Below, piece by piece: positions 1 through 4,641 of a stretch of 5,598 nucleotides of DNA. Each line of letters opens with the position of its first letter. The stretch's first letter is position 1. The translations under genes and the position numbers were made by a program. This stretch comes from an uncultured Bacilli bacterium (lineage in GTDB: Bacteria; Bacillota_I; Bacilli_A; RF39; UBA660). The notes under the pieces are model-generated. The model was not told the DNA's origin. It saw nothing but the letters and a program-made list of their open reading frames with translations, and ran no database searches. The stretch lies in the NCBI GenBank assembly GCA_948552115.1, contig CAOWNX010000054.1:280-5877 (forward strand), in the 5' to 3' direction.

Positions 1-72
1 GAATTAAAAAGTGATACTTCGTATACATATTTTTTACTTGAGAATGATTTGCCAGATATATATAATGAATAA
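1..72 (+). CDS. 3' end of an unidentified gene, possibly a MurF-like Mur ligase (partial)
   Basis: Only the last 23 codons are present, in the frame starting at base 1 and ending with TAA at 70-72; the other two forward frames are closed by stops within the first 14 bases. The encoded tail ends in FLLENDLPDIYNE. The stop lies 13 bp before the next ATG and overlaps that gene's ribosome binding site, so the two genes are almost certainly co-transcribed. The neighbour is a D-Ala-D-Ala ligase-type enzyme, and its product is the usual substrate of MurF. The 'ENDLPD' ending reminds me of Mur-ligase-family proteins in Firmicutes. That identification is from memory plus context and is weak; the fact that a reading frame ends here is much firmer. 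Confidence 0.6.
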   Translation, partial: ELKSDTSYTYFLLENDLPDIYNE

Positions 73-85
73 GGAGTGATATTTT

Positions 86-1273
86 ATGAAATTAAGAATT
101 GGTGTCATTTTTGGAGGTGCAAGTGTAGAGCATGAGGTGAGTGTTATTTCAGCTTTGCAAGCGATTCAAAATATGGATAATGCAAAATATGAGGTGGTTC
201 CAATTTATATTTCGAAAGATCGGTTATGGTATTGCGGAAATGAATTTGGAATGATTGAAAATTATCGAAATGTTGATACACTTTTAAAAAAATCTAGTCC
301 TGTCATGTTAACTTGTCTGGATGGAGAGTTTTGTCTTTTTTCAACAAAGGGATTATTCCATAAAATTATAGATAAGATTGATGTGGCATTTCCGATTGTT
401 CATGGCCAAAATGTAGAAGATGGTTCTTTGGTAGGATTTTTGGAGACCATTGGAATTCCATATGTTGGAAGTGGAGTGTTAGGCTCTTGTCTTGGACAAG
501 ATAAAGTAGTAATGAAACAAGTTTTCGCATCTTCTAATATTCCTGTAGTTCCTTATGTCTGGTTTTTTGAAAATGATTATTATGAACGGAAAGAATCTAT
601 TTTGAAGGATATTCAAGAAATGGGTTATCCTGTTGTCGTAAAACCTGCAAGACTTGGAAGTAGTGTGGGAATTCATTTTGCGAAAGAAGAGAGTGAACTA
701 TTAAAATATATTGAAGAAGCTTTTACTTATGATCGAAAAATTGTAGTAGAAAAAGCAATTTCTGATTTGATTGAAGTGAATTGTAGCGTTCTTGGAACTG
801 TCCATTGTATGGAAGTTAGTGAGATTGAGCAGGTGTTTAGTGATCATGATATTTTAACGTTTCAAGATAAGTATGTAGGCAATGGAAAAACGAAGGGAAG
901 TTCTAAGGGTATGGTGAATGCTTCTCGTGTTATTCCAGCAGATATTTCTGATGATTTATCGAATCAAGTTCAAAATTTAAGTAAACAAGTGTTTTCTACT
1001 CTTAATTTTAGTGGTGTGGTACGGATTGATTTTTTGATTGATGCAAATACAAATGAGGTTTATGTCAATGAACCAAATGTTATTCCTGGTTCTTTAGCAT
1101 TTTATTTATGGGAACCAAAAGGTGTCAGTTATTCTAAGTTATTGGATGAAATGATTACGTTTGGTATTAAAGAATATAAGGAACGTAATCAAAAGATTAC
1201 TTGTTTTGATACGAATATTTTAGAAAATTTTGGTGGGCTGAAAGGTTCCAAAGGAAAATTAAATGGAAAATAA
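86..1273 (+). CDS. ddl: D-alanine--D-alanine ligase family protein (ATP-grasp)
   Basis: Cytoplasmic ATP-grasp enzyme of 395 aa, expected to join two D-alanines for the peptidoglycan stem peptide. The N-terminal signature (FGGASVEHEVS, residues 9-19) places a Glu at position 15 as in E. coli DdlB. A HG..EDG segment follows at 106-113, then K140, the ATP-binding loop K186 with GSSVG at 191-195, E222, the K262-Y263 pair, R313, D315, and the metal ligands E329 and N331. Y263 keeps the Tyr associated with D-Ala rather than D-lactate as second substrate. Unlike classical Ddl, it has a PGSLAFYLW motif (334-342), a Gly/Ser/Lys-rich insertion after K262-Y263, and a basic C-terminal tail of about 30 residues. 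This makes it a divergent clostridial/bacilli-type clade, and its exact substrate is not proven. The ATG at 86 is preceded by AAGGAG (71-76). It is the last gene of its operon. Confidence 0.88.
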   Translation: MKLRIGVIFGGASVEHEVSVISALQAIQNMDNAKYEVVPIYISKDRLWYCGNEFGMIENYRNVDTLLKKSSPVMLTCLDGEFCLFSTKGLFHKIIDKIDVAFPIVHGQNVEDGSLVGFLETIGIPYVGSGVLGSCLGQDKVVMKQVFASSNIPVVPYVWFFENDYYERKESILKDIQEMGYPVVVKPARLGSSVGIHFAKEESELLKYIEEAFTYDRKIVVEKAISDLIEVNCSVLGTVHCMEVSEIEQVFSDHDILTFQDKYVGNGKTKGSSKGMVNASRVIPADISDDLSNQVQNLSKQVFSTLNFSGVVRIDFLIDANTNEVYVNEPNVIPGSLAFYLWEPKGVSYSKLLDEMITFGIKEYKERNQKITCFDTNILENFGGLKGSKGKLNGK

Positions 1274-1300
1274 GATTTCATATCTTGTTTTTTCTTTTTT
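1267..1300 (+). terminator. Rho-independent terminator after ddl
   Basis: A 10-bp, AT-rich stem (1267-1276 with 1282-1291, one T-G wobble) encloses a 5-base loop and runs into a T-rich tail to 1300. It overlaps the stop codon of the ligase gene. The stem is weak because it has only one G-C pair, but its position and T tract fit a terminator. Confidence 0.5.
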
Positions 1301-1303
1301 ATT

Positions 1304-1332
1304 AAAAAAATCTCATCTCGGATGGAGATGAG
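1304..1332 (-). terminator. Rho-independent terminator of the leftward 89-aa HTH gene
   Basis: Perfect 8-bp inverted repeat CTCATCTC (1312-1319) / GAGATGAG (1325-1332) with a 5-base loop. Read on the minus strand, the hairpin starts 8 nt after the stop codon and is followed by seven U residues (the A run 1304-1310). The T tract lies only on the minus-strand side, so it serves the leftward gene. Confidence 0.8.
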
Positions 1333-1340
1333 TAGGGAAT

Positions 1341-1610
1341 TTAAATTTGTTCTTCTTTCTTTTTTGAATCAATGCGTTTTTCGTGAATTACTCTTTTTGG
1401 GTCATTGTTAAAAAAATCGGTAATTTCTTTATTTAATAATTCTGCAAGGTTGTTTAAAAATTCTACGGATACATTTATTTCACCACGTTCAACACATGCC
1501 ATATATTTCGGATTTAATTTGTATTCACCATAAAATTTTTCTTGGCATAAACCAGTTTGAAATCGAAAAAATTTTAAATTTCTACCAATTATTTTTTTGA
1601 TATCTTTCAT
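1341..1610 (-). CDS. small XRE-type HTH regulator (89 aa)
   Basis: Single-domain DNA-binding protein of the XRE/Cro-CI type. The HTH fold spans about residues 8-62. Q23-E24-K25-F26 sits where the usual 'TQEELA' helix 2 begins, LNPKYMACVERGE (32-44) forms the turn and recognition helix, and VSVEFLNNLAELLN (47-60) forms the last helices. The tail of about 25 residues (65-89) is highly charged, with many Lys, Glu and Arg, and has no recognisable sensor or peptidase domain. The minus-strand ATG at 1610-1608 is preceded by GAAAGGAAA with a rather long spacing (12 nt from AGG). It is transcribed away from the 68-aa HTH gene at 1737 across a 126-bp gap holding both promoters and an inverted repeat, the arrangement expected of a self-regulating repressor. 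Targets are unknown. Confidence 0.82.
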   Translation of the reverse strand: MKDIKKIIGRNLKFFRFQTGLCQEKFYGEYKLNPKYMACVERGEINVSVEFLNNLAELLNKEITDFFNNDPKRVIHEKRIDSKKKEEQI

Positions 1611-1639
1611 ACTTTTGGTTTTCCTTTCACTTACTTATA

Positions 1640-1667
1640 ACTATACTTTCTTTCCATTTTAAGTCTA
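1640..1667 (-). promoter_or_regulatory. putative promoter for the leftward 89-aa HTH gene
   Basis: On the minus strand: TAGACT (1667-1662, 4 of 6 to TTGACA), a 16-bp spacer, then TATAGT (1645-1640, 5 of 6 to TATAAT), about 30 bp upstream of the start codon. The -35 lies inside the inverted repeat at 1662-1680. Confidence 0.45.
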
Positions 1668-1680
1668 CCTACAAAAGACT
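1662..1680. promoter_or_regulatory. candidate operator (AGTCT-N9-AGACT) between divergent HTH genes
   Basis: Inverted repeat AGTCT (1662-1666) and AGACT (1676-1680) with a 9-bp centre, containing or abutting three CTAC copies (1665, 1669, 1679). It overlaps the leftward -35 and lies 9 bp upstream of the rightward -35. Position suggests a regulator-binding site; the arms are short, so chance is possible. Confidence 0.35.
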
Positions 1681-1688
1681 ACACAAAA

Positions 1689-1717
1689 TTGACATTTCTA
1701 ATATTTTATTATATGAT
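1689..1717 (+). promoter_or_regulatory. strong housekeeping (sigma-A) promoter for the 68-aa HTH gene and spoVIF
   Basis: TTGACA at 1689-1694 (6 of 6), a 17-bp spacer, and TATGAT at 1712-1717 (5 of 6). Predicted transcription start is near 1724, giving a very short leader that carries the ribosome binding site GGAGGA (1728-1733). Confidence 0.85.
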
Positions 1718-1736
1718 AATTGAGCTTGGAGGAATC

Positions 1737-1943
1737 ATGAAAGGTAAAGAAAATGTAAAATTGAAAAACTTACGCATTCAATACGGATATACCTACCAAG
1801 ATATGGCAGATAAGTTACATGTAAGTAAGGCTTTTTATTGGCAAGTGGAACATAATAATCGACGAATTCTTTATCATCTTGCAAAACAAATTGCTGAGAT
1901 TTTTGAACTTCGTCCAGATGATATATTTTATGACGAATTTTAG
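1737..1943 (+). CDS. small Cro-like XRE HTH regulator, copy A (68 aa)
   Basis: A single XRE-type DNA-binding domain fills the protein (HTH about residues 8-65). YQDMADKLHVSK (20-31) covers helix 2 and the turn, FYWQVEHNNRR (33-43) the recognition helix, and LAKQIAEIFELRPDDIF (48-64) the closing helices. It is a close paralogue of the 67-aa protein at 2777-2980: 33 of 61 aligned residues identical, no gaps, and a shared 17-nt stretch. Start choice: the ATG at 1737 follows GGAGGA (1728-1733) by 3 bases. An in-frame TTG at 1689 would add 16 residues, but that TTG is the first part of the promoter -35 box and would lie upstream of the transcript start. The gene is divergent from the 89-aa HTH gene and 33 bp upstream of spoVIF, which it probably shares a transcript with. 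Confidence 0.85.
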   Translation: MKGKENVKLKNLRIQYGYTYQDMADKLHVSKAFYWQVEHNNRRILYHLAKQIAEIFELRPDDIFYDEF

Positions 1944-1960
1944 ACTCTTATCATATATTA
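1933..1960 (+). promoter_or_regulatory. possible sigma-K-type promoter for spoVIF
   Basis: CATATATTA (1952-1960) fits the B. subtilis sigma-K -10 pattern CATAnnnTA fully, and the AC core of the -35 (1933-1934) sits at the expected distance, with 16 bp between the 4-base -35 and the -10. It lies just before the spoVIF ribosome binding site. The -35 consensus is so short that chance matches are common in AT-rich DNA. Confidence 0.4.
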
Positions 1961-1976
1961 TGGTAGGAGGTTTTTT

Positions 1977-2219
1977 ATGGAACTTGGAGATTCTTTTTTT
2001 AAAAAAGTGGAGAGGAAAACAAAGGTAGATAAGGGAACGATTTTATCTCTTGCCAATAAATTGCAACAAGGGAATATGAAGGATGAAAAAACACTTCGTG
2101 AGGTTATTCAAAGTTTGAGTAAAATGACCGGAAAATCGGTAAGCAAAGAACGTGAGGATAAGATTATTCGTACGATTTTGAATGATGAAGTTCCGAAAAA
2201 CGTAGAAAATATGTTTTAA
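1977..2219 (+). CDS. spoVIF: SpoVIF-like (stage VI sporulation protein F) small protein
   Basis: An 80-aa soluble protein with no signal peptide or membrane segment. The pattern FFKKVERKTKVD (7-18), ILSLANKLQQGNMKDEKTLREVI (22-44), SKMTGKSVSKEREDKIIRTILND (48-70) and a short VPKN tail matches the SpoVIF/YjcC family as I recall it, including the family's 'FKDEKTVR' and 'VSKEKEDKIV' segments. In B. subtilis this protein acts in the mother cell late in sporulation and is needed for proper coat assembly and spore resistance; its molecular activity is unclear. The ATG follows AGGAGG (1965-1970) by 6 bases. It can be read from the HTH promoter upstream, and a sigma-K-like sequence also lies just before it. 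A terminator follows at once. Placement one gene pair away from spoIVA supports the spore-coat assignment. Confidence 0.78.
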   Translation: MELGDSFFKKVERKTKVDKGTILSLANKLQQGNMKDEKTLREVIQSLSKMTGKSVSKEREDKIIRTILNDEVPKNVENMF

Positions 2220-2220
2220 A

Positions 2221-2246
2221 AAAGTAGCCTGGAGCTACTTCTTTTT
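2221..2246. terminator. bidirectional terminator shared by convergent spoVIF and the 147-aa HTH gene
   Basis: 7-bp stem AAGTAGC (2222-2228) / GCTACTT (2234-2240), 5-base loop CTGGA. Rightward it runs into CTTTTT (2241-2246). Leftward it runs into a T tract formed by the A run 2217-2223. The stop codon of the leftward HTH gene (2237-2235) lies inside the stem. Confidence 0.82.
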
Positions 2247-2678
2247 CTGAATTAAGTTATCGAGAGAATAGTTATAGTTTTTGGCAAGTTCAATGGCATA
2301 CATAGTTGTAATAAGTGTTTTACCATTTTCATATTTGTGAATGTTTGATTGACTGGTTTTGATGCTACTTGCAAGTTCTTTTTGTGTCAAGTGATGTGAC
2401 ATTCTTAATAAACGGATATTTTCTGAGATCGCATTTTCGTTGATTTCAATTTTGTTTTTTCTTGTTTCTGGATTTTCTTTTAGTCCAACTAAGTAATCTA
2501 ATGTGACTTGATAAATATTGGCTAGCTCATTTAGTTTGCGAAGTGGTATAATATCTTTTCCACATTCCCAACCTGCATAAGTAGCTCGTGTGACATGGAG
2601 ACTGGAAGCAGTTTCTTTTTGGGTTTTGGCTTCATATTCTCTCATTTCTTTCATTTTTTCAAACATCATCGTAATCAT
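2235..2678 (-). CDS. tandem double-HTH XRE-type regulator (147 aa)
   Basis: Two complete XRE-type DNA-binding domains in one chain. The first (about 8-65) has TQKETASSLHVTRATYAGWECG (19-40) and ends in VTLDYLVGL (58-66), the usual end of this fold. The second (about 86-143) has LTQKELASSIKTSQSNIHKYENG (97-119) and ends in YSLDNLI (137-143). A polar linker of about 20 residues joins them; no sensor or catalytic domain is present. Both halves keep the Q at the start of helix 2 and the recognition-helix W/Y-E-x-G pattern, so both may bind DNA. The start is uncertain: ATG codons at 2678, 2669 and 2666 are all possible and none has a strong ribosome binding site. A start at M4 or M5 (MFEKMKEMR) looks most like the family. 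It is divergent from the 67-aa HTH gene and converges on spoVIF. Confidence 0.83.
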   Translation of the reverse strand: MITMMFEKMKEMREYEAKTQKETASSLHVTRATYAGWECGKDIIPLRKLNELANIYQVTLDYLVGLKENPETRKNKIEINENAISENIRLLRMSHHLTQKELASSIKTSQSNIHKYENGKTLITTMYAIELAKNYNYSLDNLIQKKK

Positions 2679-2689
2679 CTCATGATTAA

Positions 2690-2704
2690 TTTTCTCAGAG
2701 AAAA
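2690..2704. promoter_or_regulatory. perfect 15-bp palindrome, candidate HTH operator
   Basis: TTTTCTC-A-GAGAAAA: two perfect 7-bp arms around one central base. It lies in the 98-bp gap between divergent HTH genes, 12 bp before the leftward start codon and over the expected transcription start of the leftward promoter. That position suits autoregulation by one of the adjacent XRE proteins, which bind as dimers. Confidence 0.55.
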
Positions 2705-2708
2705 CGAA

Positions 2709-2737
2709 AAAATACAGAAATGTGTGGGTTATTGTAA
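2709..2737 (-). promoter_or_regulatory. weak putative promoter for the 147-aa double-HTH gene
   Basis: On the minus strand: TTACAA (2737-2732, 3 of 6), a 17-bp spacer, TATTTT (2714-2709, 4 of 6). The match is poor; it is listed because spacing and location fit and its predicted start falls in the palindrome at 2690-2704. Confidence 0.3.
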
Positions 2738-2753
2738 TTATTTGTGATATAAT
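2725..2753 (+). promoter_or_regulatory. extended -10 promoter for the 67-aa HTH gene
   Basis: A perfect TATAAT (2748-2753) is preceded by TGA (2745-2747), making an extended -10 (TGnTATAAT). The -35 position (2725-2730, TGGGTT) is poor, which extended -10 promoters tolerate. Predicted start is near 2760, followed by the ribosome binding site AAGGAGGA (2766-2773). Confidence 0.72.
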
Positions 2754-2776
2754 GTATCTATATATAAGGAGGACGT

Positions 2777-2980
2777 ATGAAAGATTGTTTTGAAAAATTG
2801 CAAAGTACGAGAGAAGAAAAGGGGATTTCTTACCAAGATATGGCAGAGAAACTCGGAATTAGTAAGTGTTATTATTGGCAACTTGAGCATCGCAAAAGGA
2901 GACTTTATTATGATTTGGCAGTGAAAATTGCTAAAGTATTTGAAATGAAGCCAGATGAGATATTTTTTGATGAAATGTGA
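2777..2980 (+). CDS. small Cro-like XRE HTH regulator, copy B (67 aa)
   Basis: A single XRE-type DNA-binding domain (about residues 7-64): YQDMAEKLGISK (19-30) covers helix 2 and the turn, YYWQLEHRKRR (32-42) the recognition helix, LAVKIAKVFEMKPDEIF (47-63) the closing helices. It is a paralogue of the 68-aa protein at 1737-1943, about 54% identical over 61 gap-free positions, with the recognition helix largely kept (YWQxEHxxRR). The two may therefore recognise similar DNA. The ATG follows AAGGAGGA (2766-2773) by 3 bases. It has its own promoter and is followed immediately by a terminator whose stem contains the TGA stop, so it is a single-gene transcript. It is divergent from the 147-aa double-HTH gene, repeating the arrangement at 1341-1943. 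Targets are unknown; spoIVA starts 77 bp downstream. Confidence 0.85.
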   Translation: MKDCFEKLQSTREEKGISYQDMAEKLGISKCYYWQLEHRKRRLYYDLAVKIAKVFEMKPDEIFFDEM

Positions 2981-3002
2981 TTTTTTTAAGTCACTTTTTT
3001 TT
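2977..3002 (+). terminator. Rho-independent terminator between the HTH gene and spoIVA
   Basis: 7-bp stem GTGATTT (2977-2983) / AAGTCAC (2988-2994) with one G-T wobble and a TTTT loop, followed by eight T (2995-3002). The TGA stop of the upstream gene is part of the stem. It separates spoIVA from upstream vegetative transcription. Confidence 0.8.
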
Positions 3003-3003
3003 G

Positions 3004-3032
3004 GAATAAAACTTTCTTTATTTTCATATCCT
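3004..3032 (+). promoter_or_regulatory. putative sigma-E promoter of spoIVA
   Basis: GAATAAA (3004-3010) fits a relaxed form of the B. subtilis sigma-E -35 pattern (G/T, A/C, ATA, then two A/T). After 14 bp comes CATATCCT (3025-3032), matching CATACAnT at 5 of 7 fixed positions, including CATA. spoIVA is a known sigma-E gene in Bacillus, and no convincing housekeeping promoter is seen in this gap. Confidence 0.6.
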
Positions 3033-3057
3033 TTGGTAGATAAGAAAGAGGTAGGTT

Positions 3058-4536
3058 ATGGAGAAAAATGAAATACTTGGTAGTATCGCAAAACGTGGTC
3101 AAGGGGAAATTTATTTAGGAGTAGTAGGGGCAGTTCGAACTGGAAAAAGTACCTTTATTAAACGTGTGATTGAAAATTTAGTGGTACCGAATATTCATGA
3201 TGAGATTGAGAGAAAGCGTTGTTTGGATGAAATTCCACAAAGTGCTCAAGGAAAAACAATCATGACCACGGAACCAAAATTTGTTCCATCTGCTGGTGCA
3301 AAGATTGAAGTAGATAAGATGGAAGCTGAAATAAAGTTAGTAGACTGTGTTGGGTATGTGATTCCAAATAGTAATGGTTATGAAGATACCGATGGAAATC
3401 CTCGTATGGTAAAAACCCCTTGGTTTAGTGAATCAGTTCCTTTTGTCGAAGCAGCAGAAATTGGAACAGAGAAAGTGATTCGTGATCATTCTACTATTGG
3501 TATTGTTGTGACGACAGATGGTTCGTTTGGAGAACTTAGACGTGCAGATTATATCGAAGCAGAAGAAAAGGTTGTTTCGGAATTAAAGAGTATTGGAAAA
3601 CCATTTATTGTGGTATTAAATACATCGAAACCGAATAGTACTGATGCTAAGAATTTAGCGAGTGAACTTCGAAATAGTTATGAAGTACCAGTTCTTCCAA
3701 TTAGTGTAGAAGAAATGAATGAAGTCGATATTATGGAAATTTTAAAACAAGCGTTGTATGAATTCCCAATTTTAACGATTGATGTCAATATTCCTGAATG
3801 GGTTCATGTATTATCGAATACGAATGAAATAAAAAAACACTATTTGGATAAGATTCGTGAAAGTGTCATTGAGGTTCAAAAGGTTCGTGATGTAGAAACG
3901 ATTATTGAACATTTTAAAGATAGCGAATATATTTCTAATGCTTATATTGGTAATTTAGATAGTGCTGAAGGTCGTGTTACGATTTGTTTAGAGAGTAGTA
4001 ATGAACTTTATCAAAGCGTATTAAAGAGTATGATGGGAGAAAGTGTTACAACCAAAGCAGGTCTTCTTAAAATTTTTGCTAGTTATAGTGAAGGAAGAGA
4101 AGAGTTAGAAAGTATTAAACAAGCAATTAAGATGAGTAAAAGTACTGGGTATGGTATTGTTTATCCAACCTTGAAAGATATGAAATTACAAACACCAGAA
4201 ATTATTAAATCTGGAAATCGTTATGGAGTAAAATTAAAAGCAGTTGCTAGTAGTATTCATTTGATGCGAGTTGATGTGGAAAGTACGTTTGAACCAATTA
4301 TTGGTAGCGAACTTCAAAGTAAGGAACTTATTAATTATTTGATGAAAGATTATGAAACGGATCCAGCAAGTATCTGGAAGAGTGAAATTTTTGGACGTTC
4401 TTTAGATGTTATTGTGAAGGAAGGAATTCAAGCAAAATTATCTATTATGCCAGAGAATACTCGTTATAAGTTAAGTCAAACAGTGACAAAAATTGTAAAT
4501 AAAGGGTCAAGTAATTTAATTGCAATCGTACTTTAG
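3058..4536 (+). CDS. spoIVA: stage IV sporulation protein A, spore-coat scaffold ATPase
   Basis: This protein forms the basement layer of the spore coat. In B. subtilis it is anchored to the outer forespore membrane by SpoVM and uses ATP hydrolysis to polymerise irreversibly, recruiting other coat proteins; it is also needed for cortex formation. At 492 aa it is about the length of the B. subtilis protein and matches it throughout from memory: Walker A GAVRTGKST (24-32, K30), sensor threonines in IMTTEP (68-73, T70/T71), Walker B LVDCVGY (94-100, D96), the conserved TPWF and EAAEIGT segments (120-137), IFGRSL near 444-449, EGIQAKLSIMPENTRYKL near the C-terminus, and the hydrophobic ending LIAIVL. 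No signal peptide or transmembrane segment. The ATG follows AAAGAGG (3045-3051) by 6 bases. It is isolated by terminators on both sides with its own sigma-E-like promoter; the next gene is HU. Confidence 0.97.
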   Translation: MEKNEILGSIAKRGQGEIYLGVVGAVRTGKSTFIKRVIENLVVPNIHDEIERKRCLDEIPQSAQGKTIMTTEPKFVPSAGAKIEVDKMEAEIKLVDCVGYVIPNSNGYEDTDGNPRMVKTPWFSESVPFVEAAEIGTEKVIRDHSTIGIVVTTDGSFGELRRADYIEAEEKVVSELKSIGKPFIVVLNTSKPNSTDAKNLASELRNSYEVPVLPISVEEMNEVDIMEILKQALYEFPILTIDVNIPEWVHVLSNTNEIKKHYLDKIRESVIEVQKVRDVETIIEHFKDSEYISNAYIGNLDSAEGRVTICLESSNELYQSVLKSMMGESVTTKAGLLKIFASYSEGREELESIKQAIKMSKSTGYGIVYPTLKDMKLQTPEIIKSGNRYGVKLKAVASSIHLMRVDVESTFEPIIGSELQSKELINYLMKDYETDPASIWKSEIFGRSLDVIVKEGIQAKLSIMPENTRYKLSQTVTKIVNKGSSNLIAIVL

Positions 4537-4557
4537 GGAAAAAACTCCCTTTTTTTT
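4535..4557 (+). terminator. Rho-independent terminator after spoIVA
   Basis: Stem AGGGA (4535-4539) / TCCCT (4546-4550), 6-base A-rich loop, then a T run through 4557. It overlaps the TAG stop codon (4534-4536). Confidence 0.78.
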
Positions 4558-4567
4558 GGGTTTTCGC

Positions 4568-4597
4568 TTGACTTCTTGAGCATTTATTTGCTACCCT
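4568..4597 (+). promoter_or_regulatory. putative promoter of hup
   Basis: TTGACT (4568-4573, 5 of 6), an 18-bp spacer, and TACCCT (4592-4597, 3 of 6) preceded by TGC (4589-4591), an extended -10 motif. The -10 core is unusual and coincides with the left arm of an inverted repeat, so the assignment is tentative. Confidence 0.4.
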
Positions 4598-4612
4598 TAT
4601 TGTGTAAGGGTA
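4592..4612 (+). promoter_or_regulatory. perfect inverted repeat in the hup upstream region
   Basis: TACCCTTA (4592-4599) and TAAGGGTA (4605-4612), 8-bp perfect arms around TTGTG. No T tract follows, so it is not a terminator. It could be an operator over the -10, or, if transcription starts further upstream, a leader hairpin 14 nt before the ribosome binding site GGGAGG (4627-4632). Confidence 0.55.
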
Positions 4613-4641
4613 AACCTTATAGAAATGGGAGGTCGAAACAA

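Noticed and set aside
479..676. Minus-strand open frame inside ddl
   Set aside because: Lies wholly within a well-supported gene and its translation resembles no protein family I know.
86..1273. VanG/VanC-type resistance ligase making D-Ala-D-Ser
   Set aside because: No vanT, vanXY or two-component regulator is visible, Y263 is of the D-Ala type, and the motifs differ from VanG. The upstream region is cut off, so only part of the context is known.
1689..1736. In-frame TTG start extending the 68-aa HTH protein by 16 residues
   Set aside because: The TTG is the start of the TTGACA -35 box, the codons fall in the promoter, and the ATG at 1737 has a strong ribosome binding site and matches the paralogue's length.
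1341..2980. Prophage remnant or mobile island suggested by clustered small HTH genes
   Set aside because: No integrase, excisionase, transposase, attachment repeats or phage structural genes are visible, and the flanks are core genes. A remnant cannot be fully excluded.
2978..2980. TGA read as tryptophan (Mycoplasma-type code)
   Set aside because: The paralogue ends with TAG at the same aligned position, reading through would enter the terminator T run, and tryptophan codons in the recognised proteins are TGG.
4576..4641. In-frame TTG start extending HU by 22 residues
   Set aside because: The canonical HU N-terminus begins at the ATG at 4642 behind GGGAGG; the extension covers the promoter and inverted repeat and resembles no HU.
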